From contig NZ_JALMUV010000027.1 of assembly GCF_023155275.1 (NCBI RefSeq), positions 45,450 to 109,449 of the forward strand: DNA of 64,000 nt, given 5' to 3'. Of this stretch, positions 34,559 to 41,958 are shown piece by piece (positions within the stretch are counted from its first letter, which is position 1; each line of letters begins with the position of its first letter). The DNA comes from Streptomyces rhizoryzae. Its GTDB lineage: Bacteria > Actinomycetota > Actinomycetes > Streptomycetales > Streptomycetaceae. A program made the translations under genes and the position numbers. The notes under the pieces were generated by a model that had not been told where the DNA came from, did not search any database, and worked only from the letters and a program-made list of their open reading frames with translations.

Positions 34559-35923
34559 ATGAGCTTCACGCGGACGCTGCGTGCGGTGGGCGGCGCGGTA
34601 GTGGCGGGAGCACTGCTCTTCGGCACCGCGCCGGTTGCTTCGGCAGACCAGATCAGAAACGACCAGTGGCCGCTGCAGAAATTCGACGCTGAGTCAATCT
34701 GGAAAATTTCGACAGGGAAGGGCGTCACTGTCGCAGTTCTCGACACTCCTGTGGATGGTAGCCATCCAGACCTTGTCGGTAATGTCCTCCCTGGTAAGAA
34801 CTTCATTACCGGTAGTGGTCCTGCGGACCAAGGGACTGGGGACGATGCAGACCACGGCACGGCGATGGCTTCGATAATTGCGGGCCATGGGCACGGTGCG
34901 GGCGGAGCTGACGGCGTCAAGGGGCTGGCGCCGGATGCAAAAATTTTGCCCGTTGCTATTCCGGCTGCGAATGGGAATCCTTCTGAGCTAGGGGAAGGAG
35001 GAGGCGATTTCGCAGGCGCGCTGAGGTACGCAGTCGACCAAGGCGCGAAGGTTGTGAACATGTCGTTCGTCAACGGCGGCTTGGAACTTACGCCTGATGA
35101 AAAGCGTGCCGTCGACTATGCGCGCATGCGTGATGTTCTCCTGGTTGCCGGAACGGGGAATGATGGCGTTAGTACTCCTCGTGTACCAGCAGCTGCCCCA
35201 GGCGTTCTGGCGGTCGGGTCCGTGGACGACCACGGTTACGTCTGGAACAAGTCCAACTACGGGTCCCACGTCAAGCTGATTGCCCCGGGCGTGCACATCA
35301 GGTCTGCTAGCTCTGTGGTGGACGTTAATGGTAAGTACCGCTTGGCGAATGGCACGTCCGACTCCACCGCCTATGTCTCGGCTACCGCAGCCCTTCTGCG
35401 CGCAAAGTTCCCTAATCTGAGCGCCGGCCAGATCGCCAACCGCATGATCAAGACGGCTGGCATCCCGGAGGACAAGCCCAATCTGAAACTTCCGGACCCG
35501 CACTACGGCTACGGCTTCATCAAGCCCTACAGCGCCCTGACCAAGAACGTTCCGGCGGGTCCGAAAGACGGCCCATTCCCCGCGCTGAGTGGGGGCACGT
35601 CGTCCGACCCTTCCAGCGCGGCGGGTAACAACGCCACCGGACCGAAGATCAGTAGTCAGAAGGGTCTGAGCGCGCCCTTCATCATCCTTATTGCGGTGGT
35701 CGGCGTTGCTCTTCTCGCCATCGTCGTGGTCATCGTCCTGGTGGCCAAGAAGAAGAACCGACGGAACGGGCCGCCGCCCGGTGGCTTCGGTGGGCCGGGT
35801 GGGCCTGGCGGGCCGGGTGGGTTCGTGCCGAATCCGCAGGGACCGCAGGGGCCGTATCAGCAGCAGCCCGGGGCGCCCGGGGCATACCCGCCGGCGCCGC
35901 CCACGCAGCCGCCCGGCCGGTAG
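34559..35923 (+). CDS. second mycosin-like subtilase with transmembrane anchor and P/G/Q-rich tail
   Basis: The 454-residue protein has a signal peptide, the subtilase triad Asp62 (VAVLDTPVDG), His99 (DHGTAMAS) and Ser267 (NGTSDSTAY), the oxyanion Asn in GTGNDG, a membrane helix around residues 374-397, and a cytoplasmic tail rich in Gly, Pro and Gln. The residues after the catalytic Ser (D-S instead of the common M-A-x-P) are unusual. The catalytic-domain DNA has much lower GC than its neighbours: 32 of 60 bases at 34741-34800 and 33 of 60 at 35041-35100 are G or C. That suggests transfer or unusual evolution. It is flanked by near-identical hairpins. It is a paralogue of the mycosin at 31288, not a duplicate of recent origin. 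Confidence 0.88.
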   Translation: MSFTRTLRAVGGAVVAGALLFGTAPVASADQIRNDQWPLQKFDAESIWKISTGKGVTVAVLDTPVDGSHPDLVGNVLPGKNFITGSGPADQGTGDDADHGTAMASIIAGHGHGAGGADGVKGLAPDAKILPVAIPAANGNPSELGEGGGDFAGALRYAVDQGAKVVNMSFVNGGLELTPDEKRAVDYARMRDVLLVAGTGNDGVSTPRVPAAAPGVLAVGSVDDHGYVWNKSNYGSHVKLIAPGVHIRSASSVVDVNGKYRLANGTSDSTAYVSATAALLRAKFPNLSAGQIANRMIKTAGIPEDKPNLKLPDPHYGYGFIKPYSALTKNVPAGPKDGPFPALSGGTSSDPSSAAGNNATGPKISSQKGLSAPFIILIAVVGVALLAIVVVIVLVAKKKNRRNGPPPGGFGGPGGPGGPGGFVPNPQGPQGPYQQQPGAPGAYPPAPPTQPPGR

Positions 35924-35948
35924 GCTGAACAAAACGCAGTGACATAGG

Positions 35949-35986
35949 GGCTGGGGCCCGCAGCTTTCAGGCTGCGGGCCCCAGCC
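35949..35986 (+). terminator. stem-loop terminator after the second mycosin gene
   Basis: A perfect 16-bp stem (35949-35964 with 35971-35986) with a TTTCAG loop. The core is the same as the hairpin at 34503-34534. Confidence 0.85.
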
Positions 35987-36007
35987 ATGTGGTGGAGGCG
36001 TTTTGGT

Positions 36008-36094
36008 GTGAGCGGTATGCGGATGCTGCGTGCGGGGGCGGTGGATATGTGGCGACGTGACGGGGGCGCGGGATTTTGGAGCCGGCGTCGCTGA
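36008..36094 (+). pseudogene. remnant of a duplicated mycosin 5' end
   Basis: A GTG at 36008 opens 28 codons resembling the start of the mycosin gene at 34559 (M-S-x-x-R-x-L-R-A in both), then the frame ends at a TGA. The DNA C-G-G-A-x-G-C-T-G-C-G-T-G-C-G-G is shared, and the distance from the end of the preceding hairpin's GGGCCCCAG to the start codon is 23 nt in both. The likeliest reading is a tandem copy of hairpin plus gene that has lost most of its body. Confidence 0.55.
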
Positions 36095-36446
36095 CTCGGC
36101 GACAAGGTGAGGGGAGAGAAGGTCTCAGCGGTCACAGCTCAGAGCGATTTCGCGTGCTGGGGCTGATTGTCTTCGCGGGGGCGGCTACCTCCCCTCTTCT
36201 CTTCGCTTTCGCCTGGGAAGGGGCGAGCCGCGGGTGAGGCGGCTGCCGCCGGGCCGAGGTATTCGGGGCGCTGTCTCCTCTGAGGGAGGGCGGCCGAGCT
36301 GCTGGCAGTGAGACCCGGGAAATGTAGGGCGGAGCGGCTGAGCTTCAGCCCGGGCCATCGGATTCGTAACGGATGTCGCAGACGGGCTCGTCGTAGCTGG
36401 GGTCGCCCATCCGGGTGAGATCGGGTGAGATCGGGGAGCGGCCGGA
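36095..36446. other. 352-bp stretch without a recognisable gene
   Basis: It follows the mycosin remnant and precedes the stop of the minus-strand RDD gene. No subtilase motif, start signal or family sequence was found on either strand; it may be the decayed rest of the duplicated gene or simply a trailer. Confidence 0.45.
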
Positions 36447-37073
36447 TCAGCTGGTGGGGGGTAGGGCGTCGGAGCGTACGAGGCGGATGCCGCAGAAGTC
36501 CTTGGGCTGGTCGGGCATTCGGAGGTCCGACCTGTCGGGGCGGCCGATCCTGCGGAACCAGTCGGTGATGTACGCGTAGGCGAGGAAGAGGTAGCCGGCC
36601 AGCCAGCGGCGGAACAGCCGGGGCAGGCGGGGGCAGCCGCCGTCACGCGAAAGGGCCACGCGGGTCCGGGTGAGGAGCTTGCCGATGCTCGCGCGGGCAA
36701 CGCGGGTCAGGAGGACGTGGTTGACGAAGGAGAATCCGAACGCGGCGATGAGCGCGGTGATTACTCCCTGCCGGGGGTTGCCGGTGAAGCGGAAGCCGAG
36801 GTAGCCGACGGCTGCGGCAAGTACGGTGTCGATCGCGGATGCGCCGAAGCGATGGAATGCACTGACGGCTTCGGGAACGTGGGGAGCCGGCGCCTGGGGT
36901 GGAGTCGGCTGGTAGGGGTACGGAGCGGGCGGTTGCTGATAGGGCGACTGGTACCCGGGCTGGCCTTGAGGCGGCGGTGGCTGCTGATACGGATAAGGCT
37001 GCTGCTGGGAAGGGTACGGGGGCTGCTGGTTGTACGGGGGATAGGGCTGGGGAGGGAATTCTTGGCCTGGCAT
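36447..37073 (-). CDS. RDD-family membrane protein with P/Q/Y-rich N-terminus
   Basis: The 208-residue protein begins with about 80 residues rich in Pro, Gln and Tyr (repeated Q-P-P-Y/Y-P-Y units), then an RDD domain: F-H-R-F-G-A-S-A-I-D-T, two membrane helices, and the S-I-G-K-L-L-T-R-T-R segment. RDD proteins are small membrane proteins of mostly unknown, possibly transport, function. The first R-x-x-A-x-x-I-D is a variant of the family R-D-D motif. The ATG at 37073 gives the full N-terminus. It is the only minus-strand gene in the middle of a plus-strand stretch. Confidence 0.8.
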   Translation of the reverse strand: MPGQEFPPQPYPPYNQQPPYPSQQQPYPYQQPPPPQGQPGYQSPYQQPPAPYPYQPTPPQAPAPHVPEAVSAFHRFGASAIDTVLAAAVGYLGFRFTGNPRQGVITALIAAFGFSFVNHVLLTRVARASIGKLLTRTRVALSRDGGCPRLPRLFRRWLAGYLFLAYAYITDWFRRIGRPDRSDLRMPDQPKDFCGIRLVRSDALPPTS

Positions 37074-37398
37074 GGCAAGGATCCTTACACGGCGCGGGGC
37101 CGGGCGTCAGCGGGTGTGAATTTTCGGCTGGTTGACGGGAGGGAAGCATTCCGTCCGGTTCTTGCCGAAGGGAGTCCATTGCGTGTGCGAGGTTTCTTGG
37201 GGCGGTGCGGTGCGGTGGGCGCGGTGCGACGACCGGACAAGACGGCCTCGGAGCACGGTGTGGCGTGGGTCCTGGGGGAGTTGTGTCGGTCTCTGGTCGC
37301 GATGGGGTTTTCGGTGCCGCGATGGGAAGGCGAACTCGGCGCTTCGGTAAGCTTATTGGTGATTCATGCGACGTGGAGCTAGCAGGTAGGGGGACTCC
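37074..37398. other. 325-bp divergent region between the RDD gene and a WXG gene
   Basis: No gene is seen. It must carry divergent promoters; less GC-rich DNA around 37345-37370 (TAAGCTTATTGG) is the likeliest place for the plus-strand promoter. GGGGGA just before the GTG at 37399 is the Shine-Dalgarno. Confidence 0.45.
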
Positions 37399-37743
37399 GT
37401 GGCAGGTTCCGGGTACGAGATCGACCCGAATGTGCTGAAAGAGCAGGGAAAGAACTTCTCGGACATCGCGCATAATTTTGGTGGCGCGGCCGAAAAGTTC
37501 AAGAGCACCGTCACCGAGTGCGAAGAGGGCTGGGGCGACGACAGTGTGAAAATCGTCGAGCAGCTCCTCAAGGGGTACAAGCCGGTCAGCAAGGTCATCA
37601 TGATGGCGCTGCCCCACCTCCAGGACGCCCTGGGCGACATCGGCACCAAGCTCAACGCGATCGCCAAGGACTACGAGGCCGCGGAGCTGGAGCAGGTCAC
37701 CGTACTCTCCCGGGTCGCGGTCGAGGGGCAGGGGCAGGTCTAG
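37399..37743 (+). CDS. WXG100-like protein (WGD turn), candidate type VII substrate
   Basis: This 114-residue helical protein has W-G-D (EEGWGDDSVK) where WXG100 proteins have W-x-G and a YEAAE (YxxxE) motif near the C-terminus. It starts with GTG at 37399. It is followed 70 bases later by the larger WXG-like-domain protein, and the same two-gene order exists inverted at 40847-39362. The protein encoded at 40515 is a clear paralogue (E-x-D-V/P-x-V-L-x-x-Q-G and the C-terminal Y-x-x-x-D/E). It is probably exported or acts as the partner of the neighbouring protein. Confidence 0.8.
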   Translation: MAGSGYEIDPNVLKEQGKNFSDIAHNFGGAAEKFKSTVTECEEGWGDDSVKIVEQLLKGYKPVSKVIMMALPHLQDALGDIGTKLNAIAKDYEAAELEQVTVLSRVAVEGQGQV

Positions 37744-37813
37744 CCCTCCGGGGCTCATCGCCGCGGCCGGGGCCGGGCGAATATCACCAGGTGTTTTTCA
37801 GGGGGAGTACATC

Positions 37814-38893
37814 GTGTCCATCATGCTGCCGTCAGAAGTCGACTGGGTTCTGGACCTGCTGGGTTTCGAATGGCCCAATCTCGACGAAGACAAGATGCTG
37901 GAGGCGGCAACGGCCTGGCGCAACTTCGCGCAGACCGTCCAGCAGACCCAGAACGAGGGCGATTCCGCGGCCAATACGGTGCGCGGGGCCAACTCCGGTG
38001 AGGCGATCGACGGGTTCGACAAGGCGTGGGACCGCTTCACGAAGGACGGGCTCGTCGCCTTCGGATACCTCGAAGCGCTGTCGGGTGCCGCCGAGATCCT
38101 GGCGGCCCTGCTGGAGACCTGCGCCATCATCGTGGTGGCGCTGAAGATCTACGTCATCGTCCAGCTCATCGACCTCGCCATCGAATTCGCCATCGCGCAG
38201 GCATCGGCTCCGGTCACCCTGGGCGCCTCCGAGGCGGCACTGGCCGGCCGCGTCGTGATGATCCGGGCGCTCGTCAAGCGGGCCCTGACAGAGGCCGCGG
38301 AGAAGATCACCGCGAAGGTCACCGAGTCCCTGGCGAAGCGCGAAGTCCTTTCCGTCAAGGAACTTCTCGTGAACATCGGGAAGGAGACGGCGCAGTCGGT
38401 CGGCAAGGAAGCCTTCAATCAGGGCAAGGCCATTTACCAAGGCAAGCAGGACGGCGTCAACTGGACCGATCTGGGGGTGGCCGCGGTCAATCCGGCGCTC
38501 AAGCCGGTCGCCGGCACCATCACGAAGGACGAGAAGGGCGAGTACGGATTCCAGGCCGACGGTGCCGGCAAGGTGGCCATGGGGATGTACCACCAGGCGC
38601 AGGGCGTCGGGAAGCTGGCGCACGGCGATTTCGCCGGTGGCGCCCAGCAGATAGCCGAGGGTGGGCTGGAGCAGCTCGGCGGGGTCCAGTCCGTCTATGA
38701 GACCGGTACGAAGGAGAAGGAGCCGGCGGGGGAGGGGAGTGCGGAATCGGGCGCGTCCGGGGCGGGTTCGGGTTCGGGCTCCGGTTCCGGCTCGGGTTCC
38801 GGTGGTGCTCATCCCCGTCCGACCCCGCCGCCCGCTCCGAGCACTGCCTCCGGCAGGGCCGAGGAGGACCGGGCCCGTTCGACCTTCGGCTGA
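37814..38893 (+). CDS. CpnT-like N-terminal (WXG100-like) domain protein without a toxin domain
   Basis: The 359-residue protein starts with L-P-S-E-V-D-W-V-L-D-L-L-G-F-E-W-P, the pattern seen at the N-terminus of mycobacterial CpnT and of large WXG100-like toxins. A hydrophobic helical stretch (about residues 95-150) and a long amphipathic region follow, then a Gly-Ser repeat linker and a Pro/Ala tail ending in STFG. No toxin or nuclease domain is visible, so it is a short stand-alone form. The GTG at 37814 has GGGGGAG upstream. A paralogue lies inverted at 39362-40369. Confidence 0.78.
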   Translation: MSIMLPSEVDWVLDLLGFEWPNLDEDKMLEAATAWRNFAQTVQQTQNEGDSAANTVRGANSGEAIDGFDKAWDRFTKDGLVAFGYLEALSGAAEILAALLETCAIIVVALKIYVIVQLIDLAIEFAIAQASAPVTLGASEAALAGRVVMIRALVKRALTEAAEKITAKVTESLAKREVLSVKELLVNIGKETAQSVGKEAFNQGKAIYQGKQDGVNWTDLGVAAVNPALKPVAGTITKDEKGEYGFQADGAGKVAMGMYHQAQGVGKLAHGDFAGGAQQIAEGGLEQLGGVQSVYETGTKEKEPAGEGSAESGASGAGSGSGSGSGSGSGGAHPRPTPPPAPSTASGRAEEDRARSTFG

Positions 38894-38906
38894 GAGGAAT
38901 TCACGT

Positions 38907-39266
38907 ATGCGCGACCACCATTCCCACCCGGACGCTCTCGGTGAGCGCGACCATCCCCTTGAGGAGCAGGACCTCACCGAAGAGCAGAACGAACACCGTA
39001 CGAAGACCTTGCGTGCGGTGCGGGACAATCCCAACGCCCCCGAGGCGCTGCGGGACTTGGCGAAGAAGATGCTCAGCGGGCGGCTCCAGCTCAAGGACGT
39101 CCTGGACGATCCCGCGGGGCACCGGGCACTGAGTGAGGGGCTGGCCCCGCTCCGGGAGCAGTGGCGGACGATGTCGCCGCAACAGCGCCAGGAGGTCCGG
39201 CAGTACGACCCGGACGAGGCGCCGAGGAGCGGGGACGGCCCGGCCGGCCGGTCGCCGCGGTCCTGA
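38907..39266 (+). CDS. small acidic/charged protein of a type VII-linked family (LSGR motif)
   Basis: This 119-residue protein is mostly helical and charged, with L-R-A-V-R-D-N-P-N-A-P-E and A-K-K-M-L-S-G-R-L-Q-L-K in the middle. The protein encoded at 45868-46269 shares the D-N-P-N, A-K-x-x-L-S-G-R and downstream helix pattern, so the two are paralogues. No signal peptide or membrane segment is seen; a QYDPDE stretch near the end fits YxxxE. The ATG at 38907 follows TGAGAGGAA, 13 bases after the stop of the CpnT-like gene. The family was not recognised; a chaperone-like role for substrates is a guess from position. Confidence 0.72.
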   Translation: MRDHHSHPDALGERDHPLEEQDLTEEQNEHRTKTLRAVRDNPNAPEALRDLAKKMLSGRLQLKDVLDDPAGHRALSEGLAPLREQWRTMSPQQRQEVRQYDPDEAPRSGDGPAGRSPRS

Positions 39267-39361
39267 TCCGCGCGGAGTGAGCGACGGGCGGCACCGGATG
39301 TCCGGTGCCGCCCGTCGCGTCGGCGGAGGGCGACCGCGCGGGTCGCGGGGTGGCGCGGGAC

Positions 39362-40369
39362 TCAGCCGAAGACGGAGCGGACCTGTTCGCGGACGGTGTC
39401 CTTGGCGCCGTCGGTGACCTCCTGGTGGCGGGTCGCGGCGCCGCCGGTGCGCTGGTCGACGTGCTTCTGCGCCTGGTCCAGGCCCCGGTCGGTGAGGTCG
39501 TCCCGGGCGTGGTCGATGTACGTCTTCGGGCTGGTGAGGTCGTCGACGCCCTCTTTCAGGCCGTCGACGTATTCGCCGGCCTTTTCCTTGCCGATGTCCG
39601 CGGTCTCGCTGAACTTGATGCCGTCGCGCTCGCCGAAGTGGGTTTCGATGCTCTGCTCGGCGATGTTCTGCGCCATCTCCGTGCCGGCCTCGGTGGCCTT
39701 CTCCTTGGCCGCGTCGACGACCTTTTCCTTGACGGTGTCCTTGACCGTGTCCTTGACCGTCTTCTTGGCGTAGTCCATCGCCATCTGGCGGGCTTCCTTG
39801 GACACCGCCTTCTTCGCCATCTTCTTGATGGCGTCCATGGTGGCGTGTTCCATGGCCTTGGTGGCCGCCTGCATGACCTCCTGCCTGATTTTGGCGAGGA
39901 TCTGGCGGACGATCACGCGGGTCGCCTGCGTGGCGCCGGCCGCACCGATTTCCGAGAGACCGAAGGTGAACGGCGCGGCGGCCTGGGCCGCGATGATTTC
40001 CGCGGCCAGGATGACGAGTTGTGCGATGACCGCGATTTTGCCGGCCAGTACGGCGATGGCCGCCGCGTCGAAGGCGACGGCGATGACCTCGGCCGCCGCT
40101 GCGGCGTCGCGGAGGTAGTTGTCGCCGCTGCCGCCGGAGCCGTTGAACTCGCCCCATTCGTGGGAAAAGCCCTCAACGGCCTCGCCGGAGTTGGCGGAGA
40201 GAACCTGATTGGCTGCCGACGTTCCCTGGGACTGGGTCTGTTCGACCGACTGCGCGAAAGTGCGCCAGGCCGTGGCACATTCGTGCAGCTTGTCCTCGTC
40301 GGCGTCGGGCCAGTCGTAGCCCAGCAGGTTCAGGATCCAGACAAGCTCACCTGGCAGCTGCAATGACAC
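39362..40369 (-). CDS. CpnT-like N-terminal domain protein, paralogue of the 37814 gene
   Basis: The 335-residue protein opens with L-P-G-E-L-V-W-I-L-N-L-L-G-Y-D-W-P and shares the A-T-A-W-R-x-F-A-Q and S-A-N-S-G-E-A segments with the 359-residue protein on the other strand. A hydrophobic Ala/Ile-rich region (about residues 88-135) is followed by a very Lys/Glu-rich helical tail with repeated V-K-D-T units and the end S-V-F-G. No toxin domain is present. The gene is convergent with 38907 and lies downstream of its own WXG100-like gene. Confidence 0.78.
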   Translation of the reverse strand: MSLQLPGELVWILNLLGYDWPDADEDKLHECATAWRTFAQSVEQTQSQGTSAANQVLSANSGEAVEGFSHEWGEFNGSGGSGDNYLRDAAAAAEVIAVAFDAAAIAVLAGKIAVIAQLVILAAEIIAAQAAAPFTFGLSEIGAAGATQATRVIVRQILAKIRQEVMQAATKAMEHATMDAIKKMAKKAVSKEARQMAMDYAKKTVKDTVKDTVKEKVVDAAKEKATEAGTEMAQNIAEQSIETHFGERDGIKFSETADIGKEKAGEYVDGLKEGVDDLTSPKTYIDHARDDLTDRGLDQAQKHVDQRTGGAATRHQEVTDGAKDTVREQVRSVFG

Positions 40370-40514
40370 AGTGTTCGCCCCCGTGCGGGTGTGACCGAAT
40401 GCGGAGTGGGTGGAGAGGTGGGGAGGGGAAAGGCGGGGGCGGCTGAGGTGCGGAAAGGCGGCCGGCCTCGGGGGCCGCCGTGCCCGGCCGCCGCGCGACC
40501 GCGGAAGCCGTCAG

Positions 40515-40847
40515 TCAGATCTGCGGACGGCCGACCGCGCTGATGACGTGGATGCCCTGCTCGTCCGACTCGGTGTACGACCGCGCCATTCCCTGGAGCT
40601 TGTCACCGATGCCCTGGAGGCGTTCGCCGAGGGAGTCCATCGACTTGAACATGCCGTCCCGGATCGGGGTGTAGATCGTGTCGAAGGCGTCGCCGAAGTC
40701 GCAGTTCTCCCAGGGGCTGCCGAGCCCTTCGAGGTCGTCCTGGAGCTTCTTGGACGCCTTGCTGAAGTCGCTGCCGATGTGGGTGAAGGCGTCGCCCTGC
40801 GTCGCGAGAACGCCCGGATCGACGTCGAATTCCTTGCCTGCCATCAT
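40515..40847 (-). CDS. WXG100-like protein without WXG, paralogue of the 37399 gene
   Basis: This 110-residue helical protein has S-P-W-E-N-C-D-F-G-D in the turn region in place of WXG, and a YTESD (YxxxD) motif near the C-terminus. The first 20 residues align with the 37399 product. The ATG at 40847 (two codons, M-M) precedes a 145-bp gap to the CpnT-like gene it leads. A 9-bp inverted repeat sits about 50 bases upstream of the start. Confidence 0.75.
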   Translation of the reverse strand: MMAGKEFDVDPGVLATQGDAFTHIGSDFSKASKKLQDDLEGLGSPWENCDFGDAFDTIYTPIRDGMFKSMDSLGERLQGIGDKLQGMARSYTESDEQGIHVISAVGRPQI

Positions 40848-40895
40848 CGCCCCCGTATTTCGCAGTATTCACGGCGTGTGGGTGATCGTGCGCCA

Positions 40896-40920
40896 CGCCT
40901 AACCGGTCACAGGTTAGGCG
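40896..40920. promoter_or_regulatory. inverted repeat, candidate operator of the 40515 gene
   Basis: CGCCTAACC (40896-40904) and GGTTAGGCG (40912-40920) are exact inverted copies with a 7-nt centre, about 49 nt upstream of the ATG at 40847. The size and placement fit a dimeric repressor site. Confidence 0.45.
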
Positions 40921-41260
40921 GTCCGAGTGTGGACGTGTCAAGGCGGGAGCCGGGGCGGCGAGGGGCTTCCGTGGGCGGCTCAACACTTATGGGAATTCGG
41001 GGGTTTTGGGTGGGTCGCGCGCTTGGTGGCGTTTGCGACGCTTCGCGGAATGGCGGAAGTGAGGGAAAGGGGGGAATGCGGCGAAGGCGGTGTGGAGGCC
41101 GGCTCGGGCGGGGCCGCATTCCCGGAATCCACGTTCAGGGATGGGGGCGGGTGGCGTCAACGACGTTCGGCGCCAAAATGCGGCCGACTTCAGGTCAGCG
41201 GTGCGGGAGGGGATTTCCCTGGCGGCGGGGCCGGGCGGTGGGCGCGACGGCGGGCTCCCG

Positions 41261-41266
41261 TAGCAT
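41261..41266 (+). promoter_or_regulatory. candidate -10 box (TAGCAT) for a leaderless message
   Basis: TAGCAT ends 8 nt before the ATG at 41275 and no Shine-Dalgarno is present, which suggests transcription starts at the start codon. Confidence 0.4.
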
Positions 41267-41274
41267 TTCCGCTC

Positions 41275-41664
41275 ATGGACGCAGCGGGGAGTGCAGCGCG
41301 GAACGAGCCCGGGGGCGAGCGGCCCGGTGAGCCAGTTCCCGAAGACGAGGGGGAAGCGCCGGCCGGGCCGGCGGGGGACGAGGCGGAGCCGGCCGAGGAG
41401 GAGGACCGTGCCGGGCTGACACCGCGCCAGGCGCGCCGCCTGCGGGTCGTCCTGGCGTCGGTGCTGATGGCCGCGGTGGCGGTCGTGCTGGTGATCCGCC
41501 TGGCGTCGCGCCACTCGGTGCTCGTGGTCGGGGTGTACGGCGCGGCGCTCGTGCTGTGCGGGATCGTCATCGAGCTGAGCCGGAACGGGCGTACCCGGCT
41601 GGGCTCCTGGCTGCTCGGTGCGGGCCTCGCCGCCGCGATCGCCGCCGACTGGCTGCTGCCCTGA
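41275..41664 (+). CDS. small membrane protein with acidic N-terminus
   Basis: The 129-residue protein has a strongly acidic, Pro/Glu-rich first 45 residues, then a basic turn (T-P-R-Q-A-R-R-L-R) and three hydrophobic segments (about residues 57-75, 80-98 and 108-128). The family was not recognised. It sits between the inverted WXG cassette and the SUKH-like gene, but is on the opposite strand from both, and seems to have its own leaderless promoter. Confidence 0.7.
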   Translation: MDAAGSAARNEPGGERPGEPVPEDEGEAPAGPAGDEAEPAEEEDRAGLTPRQARRLRVVLASVLMAAVAVVLVIRLASRHSVLVVGVYGAALVLCGIVIELSRNGRTRLGSWLLGAGLAAAIAADWLLP

Positions 41665-41958
41665 GGGCCGGGCCGCGGCGGCGCCAGGACCGGTTCACCG
41701 GCACGGTCGCGTACCTCGGAGCACGGCACGGAACACCGCCGACCCCGTGTTGACCGAGCCGGCGACGATGTCCACCGCACGGATGCGGCAGGAGGATCAG
41801 GGCGTTTCTGACGGGGCGGCGGCCGGAGGGGCGCCGCGACGGGCCGGGTGCCGTACGGACACGGGTGCCGCCCGGCCGCTGCCGCGGGGCGGGGCGGGGA
41901 GCCGGCGCCTCCCCGCCGTCACGGGGCGCTCCCGGTGGGCCCGGGACGGCCGGTGGGC

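Larger units (their letters stand above)
40848..41274. other. 427-bp divergent intergenic region
   Basis: It separates the minus-strand WXG-like gene from a plus-strand membrane protein gene. It holds the inverted repeat at 40896-40920 and a -10-like TAGCAT at 41261. Open frames across it look like chance. It contains a run of G/T-rich sequence around 40980-41090 with no recognisable feature. Confidence 0.5.

Noticed and set aside
31288..35923. The two mycosin genes as a recent tandem duplication
   Set aside because: The proteins share only the subtilase core; signal peptides, loops and tails differ widely and GC differs, so they are distant paralogues.
37814..40369. Polymorphic toxin genes in the CpnT-like proteins
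   Set aside because: The N-terminal domains match the toxin-delivery type, but the tails are linker or coiled sequence with no nuclease, glycohydrolase or deaminase motif.
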